This document shows positions 1-5,732 of a stretch of DNA of 5,736 nucleotides, piece by piece. Both the position numbers and the translations under genes were made by a program. This stretch comes from CAZFDT01 sp964518335 (lineage in GTDB: Bacteria > Planctomycetota > Phycisphaerae > Phycisphaerales > Phycisphaeraceae): contig CAZFDT010000138.1 in NCBI GenBank assembly GCA_964518335.1, positions 1 to 5,736 of the forward strand, in the 5' to 3' direction. The notes under the pieces were generated by a model that saw only the letters and a program-made list of their open reading frames with translations, had not been told where the DNA came from and made no database searches. The stretch's first letter is position 1. Every line of letters begins with the position of its first letter.

Positions 1-39
1 CACGACTACCTCCTCAAAGTCCTGGGCGTGACGGATTAA
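1..39 (+). CDS. 3' end of an unidentified gene (partial)
   Basis: The first base of the window is in frame with 12 sense codons reading HDYLLKVLGVTD, followed by a TAA stop at 37-39. The peptide looks like a natural protein C-terminus, with an amphipathic LLKVLGV stretch and an acidic last residue. The other two plus frames give no comparable ending. The family cannot be recognised from 12 residues. The gene converges on the minus-strand gene that ends at 300. The call rests only on the open frame and the plausible residues. Confidence 0.6.
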   Translation, partial: HDYLLKVLGVTD

Positions 40-130
40 GATGCGATCGCCCTGCCGCAAATCGGAACCACTGGATTTTCACCTTCACCACGCGACATTT
101 CCCCCACGCCCCCCTCGCCCTCAGCCGCCC

Positions 131-178
131 CCGGCCCGTGCCCGCGCCTTCGCCGCCGACGGTCGTCGCACGGCCCGG
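131..178. repeat. Imperfect inverted repeat in a convergent intergenic gap
   Basis: CCGG-C-CCGTGC (131-141) pairs with GCACGG-C-CCGG (168-178). This gives ten base pairs interrupted by one C/C mismatch, with a 26-base loop. It lies between two genes whose 3' ends face each other (stops at 39 and 300), where a shared terminator would be expected. There is no T-tract on either strand, so an intrinsic terminator is not supported. The rest of 40-299 is pyrimidine-rich on the plus strand and shows no convincing gene. Confidence 0.3.
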
Positions 179-299
179 CGCCCTGCCCTCACCCGTCTCG
201 CCATGTCGCCATCCACGGTCGCCATCCCTTGTTTATACCCAACCCCCCGCCGGCGCATAGTCTGGCCGCACCCGTCCGCCAAAATAATCCCCGCGCACG

Positions 300-1232
300 C
301 TACGGCGACTCCAGCCACACCGCTTCGATCATCTCAAACGTGTTCGTATGCTTACGCGTCACGCGCGGCGCGATGTAGTCCACCCGAGGCTGATACCCGT
401 GCTTGGTCCGCGCCGGGGGCTGGATCGCGCCGCCAGCGACCTCGAATGCAAAGCTGCGCACCGGCGCGTCGTCCGATCCCCGGTGGACCCGCAGCTCGTG
501 CGGGCCGTCCACCAGCCAGTCGCTGAGCATGAACGGCGGCGCGTTGGCCGACGCCCGTCGCTCGTGCGGATGGTACAGCGTGATCTTTGTCCGCTTGTAG
601 TGCCCCGCCGCGATGTGTCCCTGATCGAGCTTGCTGTGCGCCACCAGTTCACCCGCCCGGTACAGCCGCGCCTGGTACGTGTCCTTGGCCGCACCCGCCG
701 GCAGGTCCGGTCCGCCCAGCCACAGACTCAGCTCCGGCAACGGCTTGTCCTTGTATGTCGCCATGGTCAGGTACGCCAGCTTCCGCCACGGGCCGACAAA
801 CCGGTACGTCTTCTTCGTGTCGAACGGATCGTTGCCCGATGTGGCCGTCTCCAGGGCGAACGCCATCCGCGTCACCGGCTGGCTCCCGACGGCAAACGCC
901 AGAATGTATTGGCCCGGCTCCGTGAGCGGCACCTCCGCCGGGCCCTGCACCTGCGCCCGGCCGAACACGCCCGACCGCGCCCGGTACTCGCTCAGAAACG
1001 GGAACCGCGCGATCACCTCGCCCCGCGCATCGAGCACCGCCGCCTCACCCGCCATCGCCCCCTCCGGCGCAAAGGCAATCACGTACTCCGACAAACGCAC
1101 CGTCCCCGTCTCCACATGGAACGGCGTGTCCAGCACCGTCTCAAACGCCACCACCGACGACGGTGACTGCCCTCGCGCCGCCGACGCACACACCATCGCC
1201 ACCGCCAGCACGTAACACCCATGAGTTCGCAA
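300..1232 (-). CDS. Secreted protein of unknown function, TTG start
   Basis: This encodes 310 residues that I cannot assign to a named family. Residues 1-22 look like a Sec signal peptide: a short polar start (MRTHGCY), a hydrophobic core (VLAVAMVCA) and an AxA-type cleavage site near ASA, residues 16-18. The mature part is rich in alternating beta-strand patterns and seems to hold two sandwich-like halves, about 25-130 and 140-268. A basic tail follows with the sequence RVDYIAPRVTRKHTN. The second half contains a His-rich stretch (GHIAAGHYK and LYHPHERR, about 205-226). No catalytic motif is evident. The frame extends upstream to a GTG at 1280, but I prefer TTG at 1232. It has an AAAGGGG Shine-Dalgarno seven bases away, it puts the signal peptide at the N-terminus, and a promoter-like TATACT lies between the two candidate starts. 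The gene follows the AraC gene in the same direction after a gap of about 157 bases and probably has its own promoter. An extracytoplasmic role is inferred from the signal peptide alone. Confidence 0.8.
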   Translation of the reverse strand: MRTHGCYVLAVAMVCASAARGQSPSSVVAFETVLDTPFHVETGTVRLSEYVIAFAPEGAMAGEAAVLDARGEVIARFPFLSEYRARSGVFGRAQVQGPAEVPLTEPGQYILAFAVGSQPVTRMAFALETATSGNDPFDTKKTYRFVGPWRKLAYLTMATYKDKPLPELSLWLGGPDLPAGAAKDTYQARLYRAGELVAHSKLDQGHIAAGHYKRTKITLYHPHERRASANAPPFMLSDWLVDGPHELRVHRGSDDAPVRSFAFEVAGGAIQPPARTKHGYQPRVDYIAPRVTRKHTNTFEMIEAVWLESP

Positions 1233-1239
1233 AGCACCG

Positions 1240-1246
1240 CCCCTTT
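1240..1246 (-). promoter_or_regulatory. Shine-Dalgarno that decides the TTG start at 1232
   Basis: On the minus strand AAAGGGG is followed by seven bases and then TTG (1232-1230), in frame with the secreted protein. The alternative GTG at 1280 has no purine-rich ribosome binding site before it. This supports the TTG start. Confidence 0.6.
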
Positions 1247-1261
1247 CGCATGTGACCCCCA

Positions 1262-1267
1262 AGTATA
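1262..1267 (-). promoter_or_regulatory. Promoter -10 box for the secreted protein gene
   Basis: TATACT reads on the minus strand at 1267-1262 and matches five of six bases of the bacterial -10 consensus. Transcription would start near 1255, leaving a leader of about 23 bases with the Shine-Dalgarno at 1246-1240. No good -35 lies at 16-18 bases. The only TTGACA-like hexamer, TTGTCA at 1299-1294, is 26 bases away, so the promoter may need an activator or another sigma factor. Confidence 0.45.
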
Positions 1268-1389
1268 GTCCCGCATTCACATGACGCGGCTACTGACAAC
1301 GCGAAGCCACGTGAAGTCCACTTCCTCGGGGCAGGGGGTGCGGGGCATCTTCACCGTCCTGTTACGCGATTGTGCATGTTGACCCCCGG

Positions 1390-2220
1390 TCACGGGCCGG
1401 TCTGCCGCCGGTAGGCCAAGGGGGACTGGCCGGCCTTTTGCTTGAACTGGCGGCTGAAGAAGAACACGTCGCTGTAGCCCAAGGCGGCGGCGATCTGGTG
1501 GACGGGCAGTTCGGTCTCGAGCAGGAGGTGACGGGCCCGGTTGATGCGGGCGCGGATGGTGTAGCTCTGGAGGGTTTGACCTGTCACTGCCCTGAAGACG
1601 CGGCACAGGTGGTCGGGGCAGTACCCGGCGTGGCGGGCAAGGGCGGCGATGTCGTGCGTATCACCGGGGTTCTCGTCGATATGAGCCGCGACCTGCAGCG
1701 CGACCTGACGGTGAAGACGCTGCGTGCCCGACAGATCGGCCTGGTGAGACGCCTGGTAATCGAGGTCGATCAGCAGCGACCGCATGAGGGCGTTGGCAGT
1801 GCGGGCGGCGTGGTCGGTGTGCCGGGGGTCGCGAAGCAGTTCGCCGATGCGCCGCATCATCGCATCGGCCAATGGCACGTCCCGCAGATCGGTGACCTCC
1901 GGCGGGATCGGCCGGGCGACCTTCCGCGACGGGTGGGCGGCGTCGATCAGATCGAAGTGGATGAAGCTCACCCCCAGACGATCGTCGGCGTCCTGGTACG
2001 CTTCGTAGTACCGGCCCGGCCTCGCCCAGACGCAGATGCCCGGACGCAGGGTGATCCGCCGATCCTTGAGAATCATCCGTCCGCGACCGGCCCAGACGAA
2101 CCACAGGTCAAAGTCCTGCAGCCGCTCCACCCACGACCCTGGCAGCATCCAGCCCGGCTCACACCGCACCCGCCCCGCCCCGTTGACCACCACGCGCACC
2201 CGGTCCCAGTTCACGTGCAT
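1390..2220 (-). CDS. AraC-family transcriptional regulator
   Basis: This 276-residue cytoplasmic DNA-binding protein has the usual AraC length and two-part layout. Residues about 20-95 form a cupin-like ligand-sensing domain (WFVWAGRGRMIL, RRITLRPGICVWARPGRYYE). Residues about 172-272 carry two helix-turn-helix units. The first is about 189-209 (DIAALARHAGYCPDHLCRVFR). The second follows the family signature, IAAALGYSDVFFFSRQFKQ then AGQSPLAYR, about 243-271. The ATG at 2220 is the only ATG near the N-terminus, but no clear Shine-Dalgarno precedes it and a small inverted repeat ends two bases before it. The gene is divergent from the PhyH/UroD-like pair, which makes that pair its likely target. 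The ligand is unknown; a sugar or other small carbon compound would be typical for the family. Function as a regulator is well supported, while target and effector are inferred. Confidence 0.95.
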   Translation of the reverse strand: MHVNWDRVRVVVNGAGRVRCEPGWMLPGSWVERLQDFDLWFVWAGRGRMILKDRRITLRPGICVWARPGRYYEAYQDADDRLGVSFIHFDLIDAAHPSRKVARPIPPEVTDLRDVPLADAMMRRIGELLRDPRHTDHAARTANALMRSLLIDLDYQASHQADLSGTQRLHRQVALQVAAHIDENPGDTHDIAALARHAGYCPDHLCRVFRAVTGQTLQSYTIRARINRARHLLLETELPVHQIAAALGYSDVFFFSRQFKQKAGQSPLAYRRQTGP

Positions 2221-2222
2221 CG

Positions 2223-2237
2223 GGCGATCTTATCGCC
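2223..2237. repeat. Perfect inverted repeat before the AraC gene start
   Basis: GGCGAT-CTT-ATCGCC has six-base arms and a three-base spacer. On the minus strand it ends two bases before the AraC ATG. An outer pair, TGCAT (2216-2220) and ATGCA (2241-2245), is almost concentric with it. In RNA it would form a hairpin over the ribosome-binding region; in DNA it could be an operator for autoregulation. The role is inferred. Confidence 0.4.
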
Positions 2238-2241
2238 AAAA

Positions 2242-2280
2242 TGCAAATTAATCCAGCCCGATTCCATGGATTTTCATGCA
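2242..2280. promoter_or_regulatory. Candidate operator in the divergent regulatory region
   Basis: TGCA-N4-AATCC (2242-2254) is mirrored by GGATT-N4-TGCA (2268-2280), nine matching bases per arm around a centre at 2261. Overlapping this, CGATTC occurs twice (2259-2264 and 2281-2286), 22 bases apart, about two helical turns. That is the kind of spacing AraC-family half-sites often show. CCATGGA also occurs at 2264-2270 and 2301-2307. The position between the AraC gene and the oxygenase gene makes this the natural binding region for the regulator. Which repeat is the real half-site cannot be decided by eye. Confidence 0.4.
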
Positions 2281-2303
2281 CGATTCGGCCATGATCTGGG
2301 CCA

Positions 2304-2333
2304 TGGAACACCCGGGGATCGGACGGACACAAT
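2304..2333 (+). promoter_or_regulatory. Weak candidate promoter for the PhyH/UroD-like pair
   Basis: CACAAT at 2328-2333 matches four of six -10 bases. A poor -35, TGGAAC at 2304-2309, lies 18 bases upstream. Transcription would begin near 2340, just ahead of the GGAG at 2349-2352. The candidate operator would then be centred about 80 bases upstream, as for an activator-dependent promoter. The weak -35 is compatible with AraC activation, but the assignment is tentative. Confidence 0.25.
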
Positions 2334-2359
2334 GACCTCCCACCGAACGGAGCCGCATC

Positions 2360-3202
2360 ATGACCCAAGCCATCGCCTCGCCGACGACCGATCCGCACGC
2401 TTCGCCGCCGCGCTGCCGGGAGAACGAGGTGCTGCCCGCCGCCGGGGTGTGGACCGAGCCGATGCCTCAAGGACGGGCCGAGCGGATCGAGTTCTTTCGG
2501 CGTGAGGGGTTTCTGATTCTGCCGGGCGTGCTCCACCGTGCGGAACTCGACGAGCTGGACCGTGAGCTGGTGCGGTTCGTGGCGAATCACGCGACGCTGC
2601 CGCGCGTGCGCGAGGGCTTCGACCTCGAACCCGTGCAGGACAGCAGCCGCCAAGCCCCGACGTTCCGCAAGATCGGCGGCATCAGTGCGTTCAGCGAGCC
2701 CTTCGACCGCCTCATGCGCCACCCGCGGATCATCGACATGCTCCACGCCGTGATGGGGCCAACGATCGAGCTGTACCGCGACGTGGTGATGATGAAGCCT
2801 GCCCGCGTCGGCCGGGAGAAGCCCTGGCACCAGGACTCGAGCTACTGGCCGTGGGAACCCATGGACCTGATCTCGGCGATGACCGCGCTCGACGACGCCT
2901 CGCCCGAGAACGGCTGCCTCCAGGTCATTCCGCGCACCCACACCAAGCAAGTGCAGCACTTCGGCAAGGAGCTGCAAGTGGAGATCGACGATGCCATGCA
3001 AGCCCGCACGATGTACGTTCCGCTCAAGCCCGGCGACACGCTGCTGTTCCACAGCCTGCTGTTGCACGGGTCGGAACCCAACCGCTCCGAGTTCGACCGC
3101 CGCGTGTGCATCTTCAGCTACAAGACCCCCAACCTCCGCTACATCGGCCGCGGCCAGCACGACACGAGCATCCTGGTCCACCAGATGAACTCGGATGGAT
3201 GA
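2360..3202 (+). CDS. Phytanoyl-CoA dioxygenase (PhyH) family protein
   Basis: This 280-residue soluble protein is a predicted Fe(II)/2-oxoglutarate-dependent oxygenase that would hydroxylate an organic substrate using O2. The family opening is seen at 45-57 (FFRREGFLILPGV). The iron facial triad is complete: His157 and Asp159 in WHQDSSYW, and His236 in LLLHGS. Arg247, eleven residues after the distal His, fits the 2-oxoglutarate-binding arginine and repeats the spacing known in human PHYH. The core GCLQVIPRTH (185-194) and LKPGDTLLFHS (222-232) are also typical, and length is normal. The ATG at 2360 is preceded by GGAG at 2349-2352 with seven bases between. The first 35 or so residues are poorly conserved in character. 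It is the first gene of a two-gene unit with the UroD-like gene and is divergent from the AraC regulator. Bacterial members act on very varied small molecules, so the substrate is not predictable. Confidence 0.93.
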   Translation: MTQAIASPTTDPHASPPRCRENEVLPAAGVWTEPMPQGRAERIEFFRREGFLILPGVLHRAELDELDRELVRFVANHATLPRVREGFDLEPVQDSSRQAPTFRKIGGISAFSEPFDRLMRHPRIIDMLHAVMGPTIELYRDVVMMKPARVGREKPWHQDSSYWPWEPMDLISAMTALDDASPENGCLQVIPRTHTKQVQHFGKELQVEIDDAMQARTMYVPLKPGDTLLFHSLLLHGSEPNRSEFDRRVCIFSYKTPNLRYIGRGQHDTSILVHQMNSDG

Positions 3203-3206
3203 AGGG
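3201..3206 (+). promoter_or_regulatory. Shine-Dalgarno overlapping the upstream stop codon
   Basis: GAAGGG begins inside the TGA stop of the PhyH gene (3200-3202) and sits eight bases before the ATG at 3215. Ribosomes ending on the first gene would therefore uncover or reach the start of the second. This supports one transcript and translational coupling of the pair. Confidence 0.55.
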
Positions 3207-3214
3207 CCCTGGTC

Positions 3215-4333
3215 ATGACGCGGCGCGACAACCTGCTGGCCATGCTGCACGGCGACGGGCCTGGCTGGACCCCCTGCTCCATCAACTTCGCGCAGTGGTA
3301 CGACCACCAGAGGCGGTTCGGTTCGCTGCCCGACGAACTGCAGGGTGTCGCCCACTACATCGACGCGATGAAGGTGCTCGGGTGCGACATCTTTTCCCGA
3401 AACCTCGACGGGGGGTTTCGCGAGCGCCTCGACGGCGTGACCGTGCAGCACGTCACCGAGTCCGGATCGGAAGGCCCGCGCCACATCGCGTCCTACCCAA
3501 CGCCCCACGGCACGCTGCGGCAGGTCGTCGCCGAGCAAACGCAGTTGACCACCAGCTACGTCGAGGAGGATCTGGTCAAGGACTGGTCGCGCGACGGGCG
3601 AGCGTACCGCTATCTGATCGAGCATGTGTCGATGTCGTGGGATCGCGATCAGTTTGCTGCAGTGGACGATCAGGTCGGCGCCTGGGGGCTGCCGATCGTG
3701 CCGGTGGGCTGCACGCCCCTGAAGCGGCTGCACCGCGATTTCGGGCTAGACGGATCGTGCCTGTTCGTCATGGACGAGCCCCAGGCGGCGAAGGAGTGCT
3801 GCGACATCTACTGGCGGAAGCTGTGGCCGGTGCTCGAGCAGATCGCTGCAGATGACCGAGTCCACGCGGCGATCCTGATGGATAACGTCGATACGCCTTT
3901 TTACCCTCCTGCGCTGGCCGAGCGGCTCTGGACGCCCTATGTTCGCGAGGCGATGGCGCTGTTCGACGCACACGGCAAGCACCTGTTCGTGCACGCCTGT
4001 GGCCACCTCGAAGGGCTGATCCCCCAGTTCAACACGGCCCGCATCCACGGCCTCGAAGGCATGGCCCACCCGCCCCTGGGCGACTTCGCACCCGCATTGG
4101 CGCACCGCCTCCACCCCCGCTTCATCTTCAACGGCGGCTTCACCGCCCACGAGCAGACCGGTATGGACGACCGGCAGGTCGAGGCGTTTTACGACGGATT
4201 CTTCCACGAGTTGGACGGATCGAAGCGCTGGGTCTTTGCCGCAGCCTGCCAGACCGCGATCAATACGCCCTGGTCACGGCTCAAGCAGGTGGTGCAACTG
4301 TGCCGCCGCTATCGCGGCGATCCAGGCCGGTGA
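3215..4333 (+). CDS. Uroporphyrinogen decarboxylase (UroD/MtaA-like) family protein
   Basis: This 372-residue cytoplasmic protein has features of the UroD superfamily TIM barrel and resembles the methyltransferase branch (MtaA, MtbA, CmuA) more than haem-pathway HemE. It keeps a putative zinc site: His260 and Cys262 in FVHACGHLEGL, and Cys345 in FAAACQTAINTPW near the C-terminus. This is the His-X-Cys...Cys arrangement that activates a thiol in corrinoid methyltransferases. LEGMAHPPLGDF (280-291) and IFNGGF (304-309) fit the last barrel strands. The HemE signature RQAGRY is absent from the N-terminus, so haem synthesis is unlikely. The ATG at 3215 has a good ribosome binding site and lies 12 bases after the PhyH stop. 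The pairing with an oxygenase under an AraC regulator points to catabolism of a small, perhaps methylated, compound. No corrinoid protein gene is present here, so methyl transfer is an inference from the metal site. Confidence 0.88.
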   Translation: MTRRDNLLAMLHGDGPGWTPCSINFAQWYDHQRRFGSLPDELQGVAHYIDAMKVLGCDIFSRNLDGGFRERLDGVTVQHVTESGSEGPRHIASYPTPHGTLRQVVAEQTQLTTSYVEEDLVKDWSRDGRAYRYLIEHVSMSWDRDQFAAVDDQVGAWGLPIVPVGCTPLKRLHRDFGLDGSCLFVMDEPQAAKECCDIYWRKLWPVLEQIAADDRVHAAILMDNVDTPFYPPALAERLWTPYVREAMALFDAHGKHLFVHACGHLEGLIPQFNTARIHGLEGMAHPPLGDFAPALAHRLHPRFIFNGGFTAHEQTGMDDRQVEAFYDGFFHELDGSKRWVFAAACQTAINTPWSRLKQVVQLCRRYRGDPGR

Positions 4334-4360
4334 CTCGGGCGCCATGGGCGACCTTCCAAC

Positions 4361-4377
4361 GCGCGCTGGTGGCGCGC
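4361..4377. terminator. GC hairpin between convergent genes, possible terminator
   Basis: GCGCGC-TGGTG-GCGCGC forms a six-base-pair stem with a five-base loop. It begins 28 bases after the UroD-like stop and lies 43 bases beyond the FtsQ-like stop on the other strand. There is no T-run on either side, so it is not a classical intrinsic terminator. It could still act as a bidirectional transcript end or a 3' RNA stabiliser. Confidence 0.3.
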
Positions 4378-4419
4378 ACGCTCAGCGGACGAGGGCCCGT
4401 GTCGCGGCGTGCGTCGTCG

Positions 4420-5310
4420 TCAGGGTTGGTCGGTCCACTCGGCGGCGCCTTTGATGTCCACGGCCTGGCCGCCGGCGTCGATGGTGCGGTAGTTGGCGTG
4501 AATGTTGGCCATGCGCTGGAGCTTGACGGCGGGTGAGGGCTCGACGAACTGCTCCTGGCCGGGGGGCAGGCCCCAGGTGACCTGGCGGTGCTGGGTGTGG
4601 AGGACGAGTCGGATGCGGCCGCGCGAGTCGCGGGCGGTGGCGTCGATCGACTTGATCTGGGCGAACCAGGGTTGGGGCTCGATGAGCCGCAGCAGGGCAA
4701 GTGCAGCGTCGAGCTGGGGGTCGAGCCAGGGTTGGCCGGGCGCGGGCGCGGGCGCGACGACGCCTTCGATGGGCATAAGGCCCACTGCAGCGATATCCTG
4801 GGCGCGATAGGTCTGGGGCAGGACGACGCCCTGGGGATCGACGAGCTGGTAGCCGGCGTCGGTCTCGACCACGGCGACAGGGCGGCGGTACTGAGCCAGG
4901 ACGCGAGCCCTGCCGCCAGGCAGGCGCTCGATGCGATCGATGCGGGCGACCCAGGGGCTGGCGGCGAGGACTTTGACGGCGTGCTGAATGGCGATGCCGT
5001 CCATCGGGTCCTCGCCCAGCTCAAAGGCGACGAGGCTGCGCAGCTCCCGGGCGAGCGCGGGGCTCATCCACGTGGGCGCCTGGGCCAGCTCGATGCGATC
5101 GTGGAGGACCGGCCGGGCGGTGCGCTGGGCGACGTAGCTGCGCAGGCGACGCTCGCCGAAGGTCCACCCGCCGACGACCGCGGCGACGAGGGCCACGAGG
5201 GCCAGGGCTTTGATGCCCTTGAGCGTGCGCTGCGGGTCCCAGGGCTTGTGCTCCCGGGCGGTCTTTTTGCGGGTGCGTTTGGGTGTCGCGTTAGTGAGAA
5301 ACCAACCCAT
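4420..5310 (-). CDS. ftsQ: FtsQ/DivIB-like cell division protein
   Basis: This is a predicted single-pass inner-membrane protein of 296 residues with the FtsQ layout. A basic cytoplasmic tail (about 1-32, with KRTRKKTAREHK) precedes one membrane helix at about 33-51 (IKALALVALVAAVVGGW). A periplasmic POTRA-like region follows, in which SPWVARIDRIERLPGG (118-133) and AQYRRPVAVVE (139-149) match the family pattern of a Trp-Val, a Pro turn and a basic-Arg-Pro-Val-Ala strand. The beta domain includes YQLVDPQGVVLP (154-165) and ends with IDAGGQAVDIKG (277-288), the position of the FtsQ terminal VDLRY-type strand. In model bacteria FtsQ links early and late divisome proteins through FtsB and FtsL. 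The frame runs open to 5469, but that extension is a translated 12-bp tandem repeat. The ATG at 5310 gives a normal N-terminus, though its ribosome binding site is weak. No other division or peptidoglycan gene is adjacent. The similarity is diffuse, as is usual for this family. Confidence 0.75.
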   Translation of the reverse strand: MGWFLTNATPKRTRKKTAREHKPWDPQRTLKGIKALALVALVAAVVGGWTFGERRLRSYVAQRTARPVLHDRIELAQAPTWMSPALARELRSLVAFELGEDPMDGIAIQHAVKVLAASPWVARIDRIERLPGGRARVLAQYRRPVAVVETDAGYQLVDPQGVVLPQTYRAQDIAAVGLMPIEGVVAPAPAPGQPWLDPQLDAALALLRLIEPQPWFAQIKSIDATARDSRGRIRLVLHTQHRQVTWGLPPGQEQFVEPSPAVKLQRMANIHANYRTIDAGGQAVDIKGAAEWTDQP

Positions 5311-5381
5311 GCTCGGCCCATCATCGGCTACCTCGCCCCCGCGCGCCCAAAACGGGCCCCACGCCAGGCACACCCCGCCGC

Positions 5382-5441
5382 GGAACGCGCCCCGGAACGC
5401 GCCCCGGAACGCGCCCCGGAACGCGCCGCCGAACGCGCCGC
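5382..5441. repeat. 12-bp tandem repeat, five copies
   Basis: The unit GGAACGCGCCCC is repeated exactly at 5382, 5394 and 5406. It is followed by GGAACGCGCCGC at 5418 and CGAACGCGCCGC at 5430. Because 12 is a multiple of three and the unit has no stops, it keeps several frames open on both strands and creates spurious coding extensions, including the apparent N-terminal lengthening of the FtsQ-like frame. It lies 72 bases upstream of the FtsQ-like start. The rest of 5311-5586 shows no gene that I can support. Confidence 0.85.
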
Positions 5442-5533
5442 GGACCCCACCGTGGACCCCGCCCGGCAACTCACCCTCGAACTCGCCGCGCGGCGTGGCG
5501 ACACGTCGGCTTCCCGCTCTTGGCGCGGCCCAG

Positions 5534-5564
5534 TTGACGCCGCGCGCGATATCGGGATGATTAT
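5534..5564 (+). promoter_or_regulatory. Candidate promoter of the tRNA-Ser gene
   Basis: TTGACG (5534-5539) matches five of six -35 bases. GATTAT (5559-5564) matches four of six -10 bases. The spacer of 19 is long. Transcription would start near 5571, about 16 bases before the mature tRNA, where a small GGCG-TTT-CGCC hairpin (5571-5581) lies. Confidence 0.4.
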
Positions 5565-5586
5565 CCGTATGGCGTTTCGCCTTCGT

Positions 5587-5678
5587 GGAGAGGTGGCCGA
5601 GCGGCTGAAGGCGACGGTTTGCTAAACCGTTATACGAGGTATCACCTTGTATCGCGGGTTCGAATCCCGCCCTCTCCG
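5587..5678 (+). tRNA. tRNA-Ser (anticodon GCU)
   Basis: This 92-base cloverleaf is complete. The acceptor stem GGAGAGG (5587-5593) pairs with CCTCTCC (5671-5677), with discriminator G at 5678. The D-stem is GCC/GGC. The anticodon stem ACGGT/ACCGT encloses TTGCTAA, giving anticodon GCT at 5621-5623, which reads AGC and AGU serine codons. The long variable arm pairs TACGAGGT with ACCTTGTA through one G-U, the hallmark of a class II tRNA such as serine. The T-arm is GCGGG-TTCGAAT-CCCGC. The CCA end is not encoded, since TTGA follows, so it must be added after transcription. It does not appear to be part of an operon within the window. Confidence 0.97.
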
Positions 5679-5684
5679 TTGATT

Positions 5685-5732
5685 ACTGCTCGATGTTCGT
5701 GTGTAAGTTCATGTAAAACAAGAACTAGCAGT
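5685..5732. repeat. Imperfect inverted repeat after the tRNA
   Basis: ACTGCT (5685-5690) pairs with AGCAGT (5727-5732), and inside it GTTC (5695-5698) pairs with GAAC (5722-5725). A competing stem is AGTTC (5706-5710) with GAACT (5722-5726). It begins seven bases after the tRNA and could be part of a terminator or 3' processing region, but no T-run follows before the window ends. Confidence 0.3.

Noticed and set aside
205..227. GTCGCCATCC repeated twice, 13 bases apart, considered as a binding site or CRISPR-like repeat
   Set aside because: There are only two short copies with a three-base spacer in pyrimidine-rich DNA. Chance duplication is the simpler explanation, and no CRISPR array is present in the window.
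121..318. A 65-codon minus-strand frame with a hydrophobic start after the secreted protein gene
   Set aside because: It overlaps the end of the upstream gene, has no ribosome binding site at its first ATG, and becomes Arg/Ala-rich and featureless. A TATAAA at 233-238 (minus strand) is too isolated to support a gene.
1294..1299. TTGTCA on the minus strand as the -35 partner of the TATACT box
   Set aside because: The spacer would be 26 bases, too long for a standard sigma-70 promoter.
2159..3733. A 524-codon minus-strand open frame across the PhyH and UroD-like genes
   Set aside because: It is antisense to two genes with complete family motifs and ribosome binding sites. Its translation is low-complexity, rich in His, Val, Arg and Ala, as expected from the reverse frame of GC-rich coding DNA.
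5311..5469. A 53-residue N-terminal extension of the FtsQ-like protein
   Set aside because: It encodes mainly GAFR repeats from the tandem array and has no FtsQ character. The ATG at 5310 gives the expected short basic tail before the membrane helix.
4588..5625. A 345-codon plus-strand open frame opposite the FtsQ-like gene
   Set aside because: It runs through the antisense of the FtsQ-like gene, through the 12-bp repeat and into the tRNA. It has no family motif.
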